Origin: Desulfobacula sp.
GTDB lineage: Bacteria > Desulfobacterota > Desulfobacteria > Desulfobacterales > Desulfobacteraceae
DNA: 43,899 nt
Direction of reading: 5' to 3'
Assembly (NCBI RefSeq): GCF_030611305.1
Contig: NZ_JAUWQB010000025.1
Span: forward strand, 1-43,899
Part shown: positions 18,446 to 28,571 of the stretch, piece after piece
Layout of the letters: every line of letters starts with the position of its first letter
Position numbering within the stretch: position 1 is the first letter of the stretch
The notes under the pieces: generated by a model
Databases searched by the model: none
Told to the model about the DNA's origin: nothing
What the model saw: the letters and a program-made list of their open reading frames with translations, nothing else
Translations under genes and position numbers: made by a program

Positions 18446-18646
18446 ATATTTAGGGCTAAAAAGTAGTCCATCGGCATTAATCGAGGGGTAATTGGTTGTT
18501 TTTTACTCCTCCGAAAGTTGAGTATTTTATATAAATACTTTAAATTTTGGATAATATCATTATGATAATGCAAGACAACTCGGCTAAAACCTCATAAACC
18601 TTTACATTTTTTTTATGATATTTTGTAAATTATTCCGGGACTACCC
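18446..18646. other. Intergenic region with AT-rich palindromes
   Basis: About 200 bases without a gene. It holds AGTATTT-N5-AAATACT near 18530-18549 and an ATCATTATGAT palindrome near 18557-18567. Either could be an operator or part of a promoter for the second PrpD gene, but AT-richness makes chance matches likely. Confidence 0.3.
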
Positions 18647-20035
18647 ATGCCAACTAAAAATAGCCAAGCCTCCCCAACTTATAATGTAGCAAAATGGGCT
18701 GCGAAGCTTGAATATGATGATCTACCTCAAAAAGTTGTACAAGTTGCAAAATATTGCTTTTTGGATACCATTGGAGTGGCTTTGGCCGGGTTGCAGGCTC
18801 AATCCGTCTTAAAGGTAAAAGGATATGCTAATGACAACTCAAGCCATGGCACTAGTTCGATCTGGGGATCGGCGATTAAAACAACGGCTGAGCTATCTGC
18901 TTTAACCAATGGTACTGCCTGTCATGCGCTGGACTATGATGAAACCAATTACTCTTCCATTGGGCACCCAGCCGCAATAATTGTGCCCGCTTTATTAGCT
19001 CTATCCGAGGAACATCAATGCCAGGGTCGGGACCTGATCACAGCTTTTGTGGCTGGCTATGAGGTAATGGGTAAATTGGGCGCAACAGTCAACCCTAGTA
19101 CCTACCATAAAGGCTGGTGGACCACGAGTCTGCTGGGCTTAACCGGTGCAGTGGTTGCCTGTTCACGACTATTGCGGATTGATATAGAAGAGATGGTCAT
19201 GGCCATAGGTCTGGGCGTTTCCTTTGCCAGCGGGCTCAGGAGTAATTTCGGCACGATGGCCAAGCCTTTCGGGGTGGGCAAAACCGCAATGGATGGTGTG
19301 ATGTTTTCCAAATTGGCAAAGATCGGATTGACGACAGCCACTGATCATTTGGATGCTGACAGTCTTTTCCTGTCTTTGATCAGTGATCATGCTTCCCTGA
19401 ATGCATTGGACGATCTTGGCAAACCCTATGAATTGACGAACCCGGGGGTGGCCTTCAAGCTCTATCCCTCATGTTCAGCAACTCATGCTGCTGTGGATGC
19501 CATTTTATCCTTAGTAAAGGAATATGGATTTGTTGCAGATGATGTGACCTCCATAATTTGTGAAATAACACCTTTGGTTAATACCAGTCTGATCTACACA
19601 AATCCAGCTAATACCGAGCATGCCCGATTTAGCCTGGAAGCTTGCGTGGCCATGGCATTATGCAAAGGGGAGCTGGACAACTCTTTTTTCACTGGACAAA
19701 ACATAACTGATTCCAAGCTTAGGACTGTCATGGGGCGTGTCCACCGACGTGTGCGAAATGATTTTAGTTCTGGCCAAAACGCCGGAAGCTCGCCGCCCAA
19801 TGAAGCAACCAGGCTGATTGTAAGTTTAAACGATAATCAAACGTTTGATAAAACAGTTTTATTTGCAAAAGGCAACAATGACAACCCGCTTAGTGGTAGT
19901 GAACTGGAAAATAAATTTAACACTGTGACTCAAGATTGTATCCCATGTGGAAAAGCCGCCATTTTTAGCCGCATGGTGTTGGACCTTGAATCCCTCCAAG
20001 ACACCCGCGACCTGACCGATTGTTTGTGCTGCTAA
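18647..20035 (+). CDS. MmgE/PrpD family protein (second copy)
   Basis: A 462-residue MmgE/PrpD protein, homologous along its length to the one at 16119. Landmarks are FLDTIGVALAGL, LTNGTACHALDYDETNYSSIGHPAAIIVPALLALSE, GWWTTSLLGLTGAVVACSRLL, GTMAKPFGVGKTAMDGVMFSKLA and KLYPSCSATHAAVDAI. Codon use is clearly less AT-biased than in the first copy, so the two did not arise by recent tandem duplication. A dehydratase, decarboxylase or epimerase role on a carboxylic acid is expected. It stands alone between two intergenic gaps of about 200 bases. Confidence 0.88.
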   Translation: MPTKNSQASPTYNVAKWAAKLEYDDLPQKVVQVAKYCFLDTIGVALAGLQAQSVLKVKGYANDNSSHGTSSIWGSAIKTTAELSALTNGTACHALDYDETNYSSIGHPAAIIVPALLALSEEHQCQGRDLITAFVAGYEVMGKLGATVNPSTYHKGWWTTSLLGLTGAVVACSRLLRIDIEEMVMAIGLGVSFASGLRSNFGTMAKPFGVGKTAMDGVMFSKLAKIGLTTATDHLDADSLFLSLISDHASLNALDDLGKPYELTNPGVAFKLYPSCSATHAAVDAILSLVKEYGFVADDVTSIICEITPLVNTSLIYTNPANTEHARFSLEACVAMALCKGELDNSFFTGQNITDSKLRTVMGRVHRRVRNDFSSGQNAGSSPPNEATRLIVSLNDNQTFDKTVLFAKGNNDNPLSGSELENKFNTVTQDCIPCGKAAIFSRMVLDLESLQDTRDLTDCLCC

Positions 20036-20248
20036 AATAGCAACGGCCGTGTCAAGCTATACTCAAACGTTCATCTTCGGCGGTCAATACCGAAACCCGG
20101 AGGAATTATCCGACAGTTGATTCTCATTACGCTAACCAATAATCATTATAGCCATCAAAAGCTTAGCCGTGGGTGGACAAATTGGATAGTGTAAAGTATT
20201 ATGCAGTGCAGTTTCACTTGATGTCCTTAACTGGAGGGTAACGTAGAA
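20036..20248. other. Intergenic region upstream of the RpiR regulator
   Basis: About 210 bases with no gene. A small TTCGG/CCGAA hairpin at about 20077-20095 follows the PrpD stop but has no T-run. CTGGAGGG before 20249 is the ribosome-binding site of the regulator. Confidence 0.3.
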
Positions 20249-21160
20249 ATGGAAAAAGGACCGGCTAAAAAACCTGATAATAAGCGTGGTGCCGTCGCAC
20301 AAAAGGTTATGAAGCGCATTCATGCAAAGATGAATGATTTCACCAGACGTCAGAGATTTCTGGCTGAATACATGATCAAGTTTCCGGAAAAGATAGGCTA
20401 TCTATCAATTGCTAAACTGGCTGAAGCTTCCGGGGTGTCTGTTGCCACTATCGTCAGGTTTTGCAATACACTTGGATACAAAGGGTATATAGAACTTGGG
20501 CGTGAGGTGCAAAAGAGTATCCAATTTGAGATGTCCACCATAATGCGCTTTGGTATCGGACGCGAATCTGTTAAAAATGCTCATCAAGACTCGACATTTG
20601 AGCGTATTATAAATATTGAAATGGACAGCATAGAACAAATGTCCAATTCCGTGAAACGCGACGATGTGGATACTTGCATCTCTATGATGTCTGCTGCAAA
20701 AAATATGACCATTATAGGCAATATGGGCTCTGCCTCTCTTGCCAGTTACTTTGGTTATGCGGCAAGCAAGGTTTTTAGGTCGGTGAATGTTATAAACCAA
20801 GTTTGTGCAGATTCGCCGCACTTAATAAACGATTTAAACCGGGATTCACTGGTTTTTCTGATTGCCTACCCCAGATATCCTGAATCAACATTAGGATTTG
20901 GCCGTCTTTGTAAAGAAAAGGGCTGTAAAATTATTTCTATTACCAACACAAACAATTCACCGGTAATACACTTATCGGATCTGGTATTTCATATTCCGAT
21001 CAGCATGACGTCAATTGTGGACTCATTCGCCGCTCCGATTACCTTTATTCATGCCCTAATTGCCGAATACAGTATTAGATTTCCCAAGAAAACCAAAGAT
21101 TACTTAAACTCATTCGAGCAGTATACAAAGAGCATGATGATATGGCATAAACCTGGATAA
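20249..21160 (+). CDS. MurR/RpiR family transcriptional regulator
   Basis: A 303-residue regulator. The N-terminal 80 residues form an RpiR-type helix-turn-helix (FLAEYMIKFPEKIGYLSIAKLAEASGVSVATIVRFCNTLGYKGY). A SIS domain follows from about residue 140 (MTIIGNMGSASLASYFGYAASKV, then RDSLVFLIAYPRYPESTL and KIISITNTNNSPVIHLSDLVFHIP). SIS domains bind phosphosugars, but RpiR proteins also control TRAP and carboxylate clusters. It most likely controls the 12028-20035 island. The first methionine is supported by CTGGAGGG upstream. Confidence 0.9.
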   Translation: MEKGPAKKPDNKRGAVAQKVMKRIHAKMNDFTRRQRFLAEYMIKFPEKIGYLSIAKLAEASGVSVATIVRFCNTLGYKGYIELGREVQKSIQFEMSTIMRFGIGRESVKNAHQDSTFERIINIEMDSIEQMSNSVKRDDVDTCISMMSAAKNMTIIGNMGSASLASYFGYAASKVFRSVNVINQVCADSPHLINDLNRDSLVFLIAYPRYPESTLGFGRLCKEKGCKIISITNTNNSPVIHLSDLVFHIPISMTSIVDSFAAPITFIHALIAEYSIRFPKKTKDYLNSFEQYTKSMMIWHKPG

Positions 21161-21923
21161 CCGCACTTCCGCATTCTACCATGGGATTTAATTTTATCAC
21201 TTGCGCTTATTTGATACAAAAAAAGTTGTAAGTTGATTTATTCAAAAAAATGATTTTTTTAGAGGGAAAGAGACCTATCCGAAACCGTTGGTTGTGGATA
21301 TTTATGAACGATGAAACCCTTTATTTACAGGCGTTAACTTGATTTGGAAGTGCCCATGCCTGCCTGGAATCCGTCAGCGACAATATGTATTCATAGGGCT
21401 CGGGCCAGATAAATTTTAGGCAACCCCACATATGGTATGTGATGTTTTTTCAGCTTTGAAATTTCAATTCAAATATATGAACCGCAGACATCATCTCCGG
21501 TCATTCTTCCAGAGTGGTTTATATATATATATACAACACAGCAACATTTACCTTTTCTAAAAAAGATCGGCCACATCGTACAAATTTCAGATTTAAGCCC
21601 CTTTTTAAGCCATTCTATCGTGGTCACTTTCAGGATAAACAAAGAAAATGAATCAGGAGCATAAATACTTTGAAACCTGCTGTTTTGATTGATTGAGCGA
21701 AAGATACAGGCTTCGTTTGGACGGTCATCCTTTGTATGAAACCATGACAGACACATATGATGTGATGATAGATGGATTTTTTTGGACTGGTCTTTAAAAA
21801 ATAAGGGTTGATGAAGGTGGAAGGGTTTAATATTTTTTAGTTTCTTGAAATGCCCAATAACAGCATTATATTCGATATCAAATTCAAATTTGAAATCAGT
21901 TTTTTTCAGGAAAGGTTAATCCA
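21161..21923. other. 763-base gene-poor region
   Basis: No reading frame here looks like a real gene. The minus frame 21469-21756 (95 codons) is cysteine-, isoleucine- and tyrosine-rich and has no ribosome-binding site. A TA run (about 21522-21533) is present. Short protein-like stretches broken by stops (for example on the plus strand near 21720-21798) could be decayed gene remnants. The region may also hold the promoter for the gene at 21924. Confidence 0.4.
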
Positions 21924-22478
21924 ATGAAAAATATAGAAGTGAATGGCCTTGAAGAGATACACAATCGCAATCTGGATATTTCCAGTTATATTGTCGATGA
22001 TGAGCACATATTAATCACAGGAGAATTCAAAGAAAAAAATCTTATTACGGTTTATGAAAGATCTGGTGAACCCATAGAACCAAATATATTTCACCATATG
22101 CAAATTCAACTACTTGTTAAAAATGCTGAATTGAAAATTGTGGATACTCATACAAAAATCCCAGGAGCTCCTCACGATGATCTTTGCAGAAAAATGGAAA
22201 ATAGTCTTGATAAAATAAAGGGACTCAATATTGCACCAGGATTTACGTCCAAAGTTAAAAAGATTGCAGGCGGTATAAAAGGATGTGTTCATTTGACAAC
22301 TTTGCTTTTATCTATGGCATCAGCAGCACTTCAAGGACACTGGATATTCGAAGCACGTAAAGAACATAGAAGTGAAAATTCTGAGTTGGATATTGAAAAG
22401 TATTTAGTTGACACTTGTTGGGCGTGGCGAAAGGATGGACCCTTAGCTAAAAATCTTAAAATAAAAAATAATAGCTGA
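21924..22478 (+). CDS. DUF2889-like protein
   Basis: A 184-residue cytosolic protein. The pattern resembles DUF2889: an opening domain with [16 protein letters not shown] and a [31 protein letters not shown] strand, then [37 protein letters not shown], and a tail with [16 protein letters not shown]. The function of the family is unknown. AGGAAAGG lies before the ATG. It stands alone after a long gap. Confidence 0.65.
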   Translation: MKNIEVNGLEEIHNRNLDISSYIVDDEHILITGEFKEKNLITVYERSGEPIEPNIFHHMQIQLLVKNAELKIVDTHTKIPGAPHDDLCRKMENSLDKIKGLNIAPGFTSKVKKIAGGIKGCVHLTTLLLSMASAALQGHWIFEARKEHRSENSELDIEKYLVDTCWAWRKDGPLAKNLKIKNNS

Positions 22479-22570
22479 ATATTTGACCCGAAGTGTTAAA
22501 TCTGTTTTATCGACGAAACAGCAAATGTAATTTAAGGTTTAATAAATTTTAGCTATCAAGGAGACAATCC

Positions 22571-23194
22571 ATGGGCCTGCTCAATCTATTGCTTAAAGAT
22601 CCGCTTACATTCATCCTCATCGCCATACCGCTATTGTATGCCATTATTTTTCATGAGTTGGCGCATGGCTGGGTAGCCTATCGCATGGGCGATCCGACAG
22701 CCAAGTTGCTCGGCCGTCTAAGCCTCAATCCGCTCAAACACCTCGACCCTATGGGTACTATCATGCTCTTTGTTTTCGGCTTTGGCTGGGCAAAGCCGGT
22801 GCCGGTTAATTTCAACCAGCTGCGTAACCGGCGAAAGGGGATGATACTGGTCTCTTCCGCAGGGATCATCGCGAACATGCTATTGGCGTTTGGTGCTCTT
22901 TTTTTGGATCAATTGCTGTCCCCTTCGCCGTCAAGTGTGCTGGCACAACTTCTCTATTATTTTGCAAAGATCAACATCATTCTGGCCGCTTTTAATTTGA
23001 TACCACTGCCGCCTCTCGATGGGTCTAAAATTCTTATGGGCTTCGCATCCCCAAGCATTCAAAACTACCTTTTCCGTCTTGAGCGGTATGGGTTTTTTAT
23101 TGTTATCGGGCTGCTTTACTTAGGTGTTCTGAATCCTGTAATTCACTTTTTCCAATTGATGATTCTATCGCTTATCAAACTGTTGTTGCCCTAA
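22571..23194 (+). CDS. Site-2 protease family (M50) membrane protein
   Basis: A 207-residue integral membrane metalloprotease homologue. The zinc motif HELAH (FHELAHGWVAYRMGD) lies in the first membrane helix region, and the NLIPLPPLDGSKI segment supplies the distal aspartate. GRLSLNPLKHLDPMGT is typical of the short M50 subgroup (FtsH-independent, no PDZ domain), widespread in bacteria and of mostly unknown substrate. An AAGGAG ribosome-binding site precedes the ATG. Confidence 0.9.
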   Translation: MGLLNLLLKDPLTFILIAIPLLYAIIFHELAHGWVAYRMGDPTAKLLGRLSLNPLKHLDPMGTIMLFVFGFGWAKPVPVNFNQLRNRRKGMILVSSAGIIANMLLAFGALFLDQLLSPSPSSVLAQLLYYFAKINIILAAFNLIPLPPLDGSKILMGFASPSIQNYLFRLERYGFFIVIGLLYLGVLNPVIHFFQLMILSLIKLLLP

Positions 23195-23345
23195 TTGTCA
23201 ACCACCGTCCTGGAAAGAAAGAATAGTTACGCCGCTGCCAGCATATCTGAAATTTTTCAAATCCACTTGCGATAACCCTGCTATTTTCCGGCGTAAGGCT
23301 TTTATTTGCCAATCCTTTATGATAAACCCTATCCATATTATAGCT

Positions 23346-24950
23346 ATGACAAATAAGAATATATTAAAAAAAGTGGGAGTTGCATCCTTTATCATGATGG
23401 CATCTGTATTTGCCAGTCGTGTAATCGGTGTTTTCCGTGAAATGGCAATTGCAAATTTCGGCGGCATAAAAGCCGGGGTTGATGCCTATCAGATTGCGTT
23501 TATCCTTCCTGAAATCCTTAACCATATTGTTGCAAGCGGTTTTCTGTCTATCACTTTTATTCCAATATTTGCCCACTATCTTTCCTTAAACAGGGAAGAT
23601 GACGGATACAAAGTGTTTTCTATAATCATGAATGGTTTTGGACTTCTTCTTTTGTGTTTTATTCTGATCACGATGATATGGGCACCAAAATTTGTCCATA
23701 TTTTTGCCCCCGGCATTCAAGACCCCGATACTTTTGCCCTTGCCGTAAAAATGACCCGAATTATCATTCCTGCCCAGTTTTTCTTTTTCAGCGGCGGACT
23801 GCTTATGGCTATTCAATTTGCAAAAGAAAAATTTTTCATCCCTGCCCTTGCTCCTTTGATATACAATTTAACCATTATTCTGGGCGGACTTGTTCTCGGT
23901 CCTTTCATGGGTATGGAAGGATTTGCCTGGGGTGTTCTTGCAGGGGCATTCCTGGGGAATTTTGCAGTCCAGATTATCGGTGCTAAAAAACTGGGAGCCC
24001 GGTATTACCCTATACTGAGCTTTACCCATCCTGATCTGATAAAATATATTACGCTCACGCTTCCTTTGATGATAGGTCTTACCATGACATTTTCAACGGA
24101 AATTCTCTTAAAATTTTTCGGGTCTTATTTAAATGAAGGCAGTATTGCTGCCATGAATTATGCCCTCAGGGTGATGTTTGTTCTTGTGGGACTTTTCGGG
24201 CAGGCCATTGGTATTGCATCATACCCCTTCATGGCAAAACTTGCCCAGAGAGGCGACATTTTTGAGCTAAACCGCCTGTTAAACAAAACATTGAAATTTA
24301 TTTTTCTTGTCATTCCCTTTTCTGTTCTTTTTATTGTTTTAAGCCATGAAATCGTGACGATTCTTTTTCAAAGAGGACAATTTGATGCCCAGGCGACCTT
24401 GATAACTGCAGGAATTCTGCCGTTTTTCATGGTGGGCGCCTTTGCATTTTCAGCTCAAAATATGGTGTCAAGGGGATACTATGCCATCCAAAATACACTT
24501 TTCCCCGCTATTTTTACAAGTCTCTGTGTTGCAGTCACCCTTCCCTTAATTTTCCTGTTCATGAAAACAATGGGGGCCAAAGGAGTAGCGTTAGGCTTAT
24601 CGCTGTCTGTTATCATTCAGGCGTTTGTCCTGTTTGAATGCTGGAACAGAAAAAGTTTAAATACTGAAAAAAAAGAAGTCTATCTATTTTTCCTTAAAAT
24701 GATCCCGATCAGCTTAATCATTGGATCTATTCTTTTTATCACCGCTTTTGGCTTGCGGAATCTCATTGATCATTCCACACCTTTGGGTTCTTTTACGATT
24801 GCCTGTCTTGTCGGGATTGAATTTTTGTCTTTATTTTTTGTAACAGGATTTATGTTTAAAATTCAGGAAATCCTTATTCTCTATGAAAACATTCATAACC
24901 TGAAGGTCACATGCAAAAGGCTTTTTCCATGGACACAAAATCACAAATAG
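23346..24950 (+). CDS. murJ: Lipid II flippase MurJ
   Basis: A 534-residue, roughly 14-helix membrane protein of the MviN/MurJ family. It moves lipid-linked peptidoglycan precursors to the outer face of the inner membrane. Typical segments are SVFASRVIGVFREMAIANFGG, the LPEILNHIVASGFLSITFIPIF helix, and NYALRVMFVLVGLFGQAIGIASYPFMAKLA. The frame opens at 23319; the ATG at 23346 (MTNKNILKK) gives the usual short charged N terminus. Its 3' end overlaps the sirtuin gene. Confidence 0.93.
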   Translation: MTNKNILKKVGVASFIMMASVFASRVIGVFREMAIANFGGIKAGVDAYQIAFILPEILNHIVASGFLSITFIPIFAHYLSLNREDDGYKVFSIIMNGFGLLLLCFILITMIWAPKFVHIFAPGIQDPDTFALAVKMTRIIIPAQFFFFSGGLLMAIQFAKEKFFIPALAPLIYNLTIILGGLVLGPFMGMEGFAWGVLAGAFLGNFAVQIIGAKKLGARYYPILSFTHPDLIKYITLTLPLMIGLTMTFSTEILLKFFGSYLNEGSIAAMNYALRVMFVLVGLFGQAIGIASYPFMAKLAQRGDIFELNRLLNKTLKFIFLVIPFSVLFIVLSHEIVTILFQRGQFDAQATLITAGILPFFMVGAFAFSAQNMVSRGYYAIQNTLFPAIFTSLCVAVTLPLIFLFMKTMGAKGVALGLSLSVIIQAFVLFECWNRKSLNTEKKEVYLFFLKMIPISLIIGSILFITAFGLRNLIDHSTPLGSFTIACLVGIEFLSLFFVTGFMFKIQEILILYENIHNLKVTCKRLFPWTQNHK

Positions 24951-25687
24951 TCGCCCAAAAAATTAAAGGATCAAAACACCTTGTTGTCTTTACCGGCGCT
25001 GGTATCTCAACGGAAAGCGGGATACCAGATTACAGGAGTCAGGGAGGCATATGGGATAAATTTAAGCCCGTATACTTTGATGAGTTCATGTCTTCCGAAG
25101 AATCAAGGATCAGATATTGGGAACAGCGGCTTGACATGGAAAAAAGCCTGTCTGCATCCAAACCCAACGCGGGCCATAAAAGCCTTGCAAAATTGCATGA
25201 ACTCGGAATTTTAAAAACGCTTATCACCCAGAATATTGATGGATTACATGAAGCATCTGGGATTCCAAAAGAAAAAATTATCGAACTTCATGGCAATACC
25301 CGGCGAGTCAGATGCATGAGCTGTAAAAAGCTTATATCCTGGGAAAAGGCCCAGGCCATGATAGATGCTGGAGACAAAGCGCCTGTTTGTTCGTGTTCCG
25401 GATATTTTAAGCCGGATACAATTTCTTTTGGCCAGGCCATGCCGGTTGAGGAAACCCAAAGAGCTGCCACGCTGTCATCAAAAAGTGATGTCTTTATTGT
25501 AGTGGGGTCCACACTTCTGGTGCAACCGGCAGCTTTGATGCCTGAATATGCGAAAAATGCAGGCGCCTTTCTTGTCATCATCAACCTTTCTGAAACACCC
25601 TACGATAAAGTGTGTGATGTTCTTATCAGAGAAAAGGCAGGAGATGTCCTGAAAAAGATTATGGGGCAGGTTATCCATATCTCATAA
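24929..25687 (+). CDS. cobB: NAD-dependent protein deacylase (sirtuin)
   Basis: A roughly 252-residue sirtuin. It has all family motifs: FTGAGISTESGIPDYR (NAD loop), TQNIDGLH (catalytic asparagine/aspartate), ELHGN (catalytic histidine) and VGSTLLVQPAALMP. The small zinc domain has CMSC and CSC cysteines. It removes acetyl or other acyl groups from lysines using NAD. The frame opens at 24911, but AAAAGGC upstream supports the ATG at 24929; either way it overlaps the end of murJ. It meets the helicase gene tail to tail with a 6-base overlap. Confidence 0.93.
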   Translation: MDTKSQIVAQKIKGSKHLVVFTGAGISTESGIPDYRSQGGIWDKFKPVYFDEFMSSEESRIRYWEQRLDMEKSLSASKPNAGHKSLAKLHELGILKTLITQNIDGLHEASGIPKEKIIELHGNTRRVRCMSCKKLISWEKAQAMIDAGDKAPVCSCSGYFKPDTISFGQAMPVEETQRAATLSSKSDVFIVVGSTLLVQPAALMPEYAKNAGAFLVIINLSETPYDKVCDVLIREKAGDVLKKIMGQVIHIS

Positions 25688-27073
25688 GTTAACCGGAATT
25701 CTGGCCTGATTGCCGGCCTTGTTTTTAAAAACCAGGAACTGGTTTTCTTTTCCATACAGATATAAATCGCGGGTGACTTTCACATCCTGTTTGCAATACT
25801 CAATTATCTTATCAATCTTGCCTTGCTCCCACCATTTGAGAGCCATCAGACCATCGGCACTCTTGCCGCACCCAAGGGTTTGCCCTGCCAAATGGTCAAG
25901 AGAAAGCCGGTACCCTAATCTTTCATGAACTTTTAACAGGATGTCCAGGGTGGGAAGCGAAAAAAAATCAAAATCTGACAGGCCTGATAAAACTTTATAG
26001 TCAAACCGAATAATATTAAAGCCAATTACCAGGTCTAATTTTTGAAGATCTTCACAAAGCGATTCAATATCTTTCTGGAGATATTCCTGGTAAACAGCGG
26101 TTTTTGAATCATAGAGTATGGCACAGCTGACCCCCATTTTTTCAGCCTTGTTCCACCCGCCAACCTCTTTGGCAGATCTTCTGGTTTCTATATCCAGGAC
26201 GCCATATCGTAAATTATCTTTATGAATTATTTTTGAATCAAAATCTGATGTTTCTTCAGATATAGATTCAAAGTCTGGTTCATTGATTTTATAAAATGTT
26301 TCTTTTTCTTCGCCGGATAAAATCATCTCAAGAATCTTTAAAGATGACAGCTTATCAATGGGCCGGTTTCCAGACCCGCATTTGGGAGAATGCACACAGG
26401 CAGGGCAGCCTGTTTCACACTTACAAGATCGTATGGCATTAAAAGTTCTTTCAAGAAACTCTTGTGAATGTTTAAATGCTTGTTCAGACAATCCTAACCC
26501 TCCTGGAACACCGTCATATATGAACACGGCCGCTTTCTTTGTCTGGGAATGAAATGGAATGGAGATTCCTCCAAGATCATTTCTATCCGTCATCACGAGC
26601 AGCGGCATGATCCCTATGGCGGCATGCTCCAATGCATGAATCCCGCCCATAAAATGCATTCGGTCAGACTCAATTTTATCCCTGACATAATCGGGGATTT
26701 CGATCCAGAGACCCTGGGTCTCAAATTCAAGCTTTGGCAAATCCAATGGTACGATACCTATGGATTTCTGATTAGACACAAGCCTTTGGTCGTACCCTGT
26801 CACCTGTTCGGTAATTCTTAATTTTCCAAACCCTACCCTTGTGCCTTTGACCCTGCAGGAATCAATCTGTTTAATAATCTTTGTAGATTTTGAAGACCGT
26901 GCCTTTGTAAAATAATGCACATCTTTTTCTCTTTGCTTCAACACTCCCCTTTTCATGGTCAAACCGGGTGATGATATAAGATTCTCCCCTGTGCAGGTAG
27001 ATGGCTCCTTCATGGGTTTCAAAATAGGATCTGTGCTTATCAATCTCGCCAAGGCTTTGTTTAGTCTTTTCAA
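25682..27073 (-). pseudogene. C-terminal half of MrfA-type helicase: DUF1998 plus MrfB-type exonuclease domain
   Basis: This frame continues the helicase at 26871-28571 after a +1 shift at the A5 run (26924-26928 on the minus strand). From there it reads REKDVHYFTKAR, as expected for the family. The DUF1998 region follows, with metal-binding cysteines in CKCETGCPACVHSPKCGSG. The last 170 residues are an RNase H-like DEDD exonuclease: LDIETRRSA, IGFNIIRFDYKVL and YCKQDVKVTRDLY. B. subtilis MrfA and MrfB, a mitomycin-damage repair pair, carry these parts on separate neighbouring genes. The first 40 codons of the frame (before about 26950) are out-of-frame shadow. The shift is either a real mutation or an assembly error. 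Confidence 0.75.
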
Positions 27074-28571
27074 GAAAAATGGGAAGGCTTTTTCCGGTTC
27101 CTCTCAGATTAACATTCCTGTGGGGTGATTTCCGGGCAGCATACCACATGTCTCCCCCACGACTTCTTAAAACCCTGCCGGAATATTCCAGTTCTGATAT
27201 GGCTTTTTGAACTGTCTTGTCACTTAAGAACGGTTCAACCCGGTTAAGGCTCAACTCTGCTGCTGCACATTCCAGGTGCTGTTTTAAGATGGCCATATTC
27301 CGGGGATTGATAATTGCCTTTTCAGGCGGCATATTAAAAAAAACATCCGGATGGTTGATAAAATATTGATCCAACGCATCTTCATGGGCTATGAGTATCA
27401 ATGCCGAATCCTTGCCATCCCTGCCGACGCGGCCGGCTCTCTGCCAGGTTGACATGATGGTCCCGGGATATCCTACCAATATACACAGGTCGAGGTTTCC
27501 GATATCAATCCCCAGTTCCAGGGCACTGGTGGACACCACAGCCAGAAGCTCTCCTGTGGCAAGTTTTCTTTCAATGGACCGTCTTTCCTCGGGTAAAAAC
27601 CCTGCCCGATAGGCACTGATCCTGTCTGCAAAAGAGGCGGCTCTCTGGGATGCCCAGATTGCAATCAATTCCGTAATTTTCCTGGATTGTGTATAACAAA
27701 TCGTCCTCAAATTCCTGTGAACAGCCGAATGAATCAAGGCAATCGCTGTCTGAGCAGCCCCTTCAAGTCCTCTCATCAAAATAACATCTTTTTTCCCTGC
27801 AGGAGAACTTGATTCATCCACGACACTGACATCAAGACCCGTTAACTTTTGAGCCAGAGATGCCGGATTTGCAATGGTGGCTGAACAGAAAATAAACACC
27901 GGGCTGGACCCGTAAAGGCGGCAGATCCTTTGAAGTCTTCTGAACACCCATGCCATGTTGGAGCCCATGACACCCCGATAGGTATGGACTTCATCAATGA
28001 CAATATATTTTAAGTGTTTGAAAAAATCTTCCCACAAATGGTGGTGGGCCAGCATGGCCAAATGGAGCATTTCCGGGTTTGACAGCAGAATATGAGGCAA
28101 TGCCTTTCTGATTTTTGATTTTTGATAGGAAGAGATGTCCCCGTCATATACGGCAGCCTTTAATTTCGGGGTGGCTATATTTTCTATCCCTACAGCAGTC
28201 AGTAAGCCTTGAACCGTTTCCAGCTGATCGCGTGCCAGAGCTTTTAAAGGAAACAGATAAAGGGCATGGGATTGCGGATCTTCAATAAGTTTGTCTATCA
28301 CGGGGAGGTTATATATAAGACTTTTACCACTGGCCGTAGGTGTGGCAATAACAGTGTGAATGCCATTACAAATCATTTCTATGGCTTTTTTCTGGTGCCT
28401 GTAAAGCCTTTTGATACCCAGAAATTTTAATAAGTGTGACAGATTGTTTTTAAGTTCAGGATCACTAGAAGCAAAAATCGCCTCTCTGGACGGAAGGGTT
28501 CTGTGGCAGACAATATCCCCTGCAAATCCTTTATAATTTTTCAGGGATTGAATATATTCATCCAGACTCAC
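26871..28571 (-). pseudogene. DEAD/DEAH-box helicase, MrfA/Hrq1-type, N-terminal part (frameshifted)
   Basis: A 566-codon frame with a complete superfamily 2 helicase core: PTASGKSLIYNLP (Walker A), IDEVHTYRG (DEVH box), FCSATIANP (motif III), TSALELGIDIGNLD and WQRAGRVGRDGKDS (motifs V and VI). It then enters the beta-rich region of the family (EGAIYLHRGESYIITRFD) and runs out of frame at about 26930. The intact protein would continue in the frame at 25682. The start is GTG at 28571, overlapping the arginase stop as GTGA. The family unwinds DNA in strand-break or crosslink repair. Confidence 0.8.

Noticed and set aside
21469-21756. 95-codon minus-strand frame in the gene-poor region
   Set aside because: No ribosome-binding site, odd composition and no recognisable motif; not supported as a gene.
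26924-26928. Programmed frameshift in the helicase
   Set aside because: The A5 run would need a +1 shift, not the common -1 slip, and no stimulatory structure or family precedent was recognised; mutation or sequence error is simpler.
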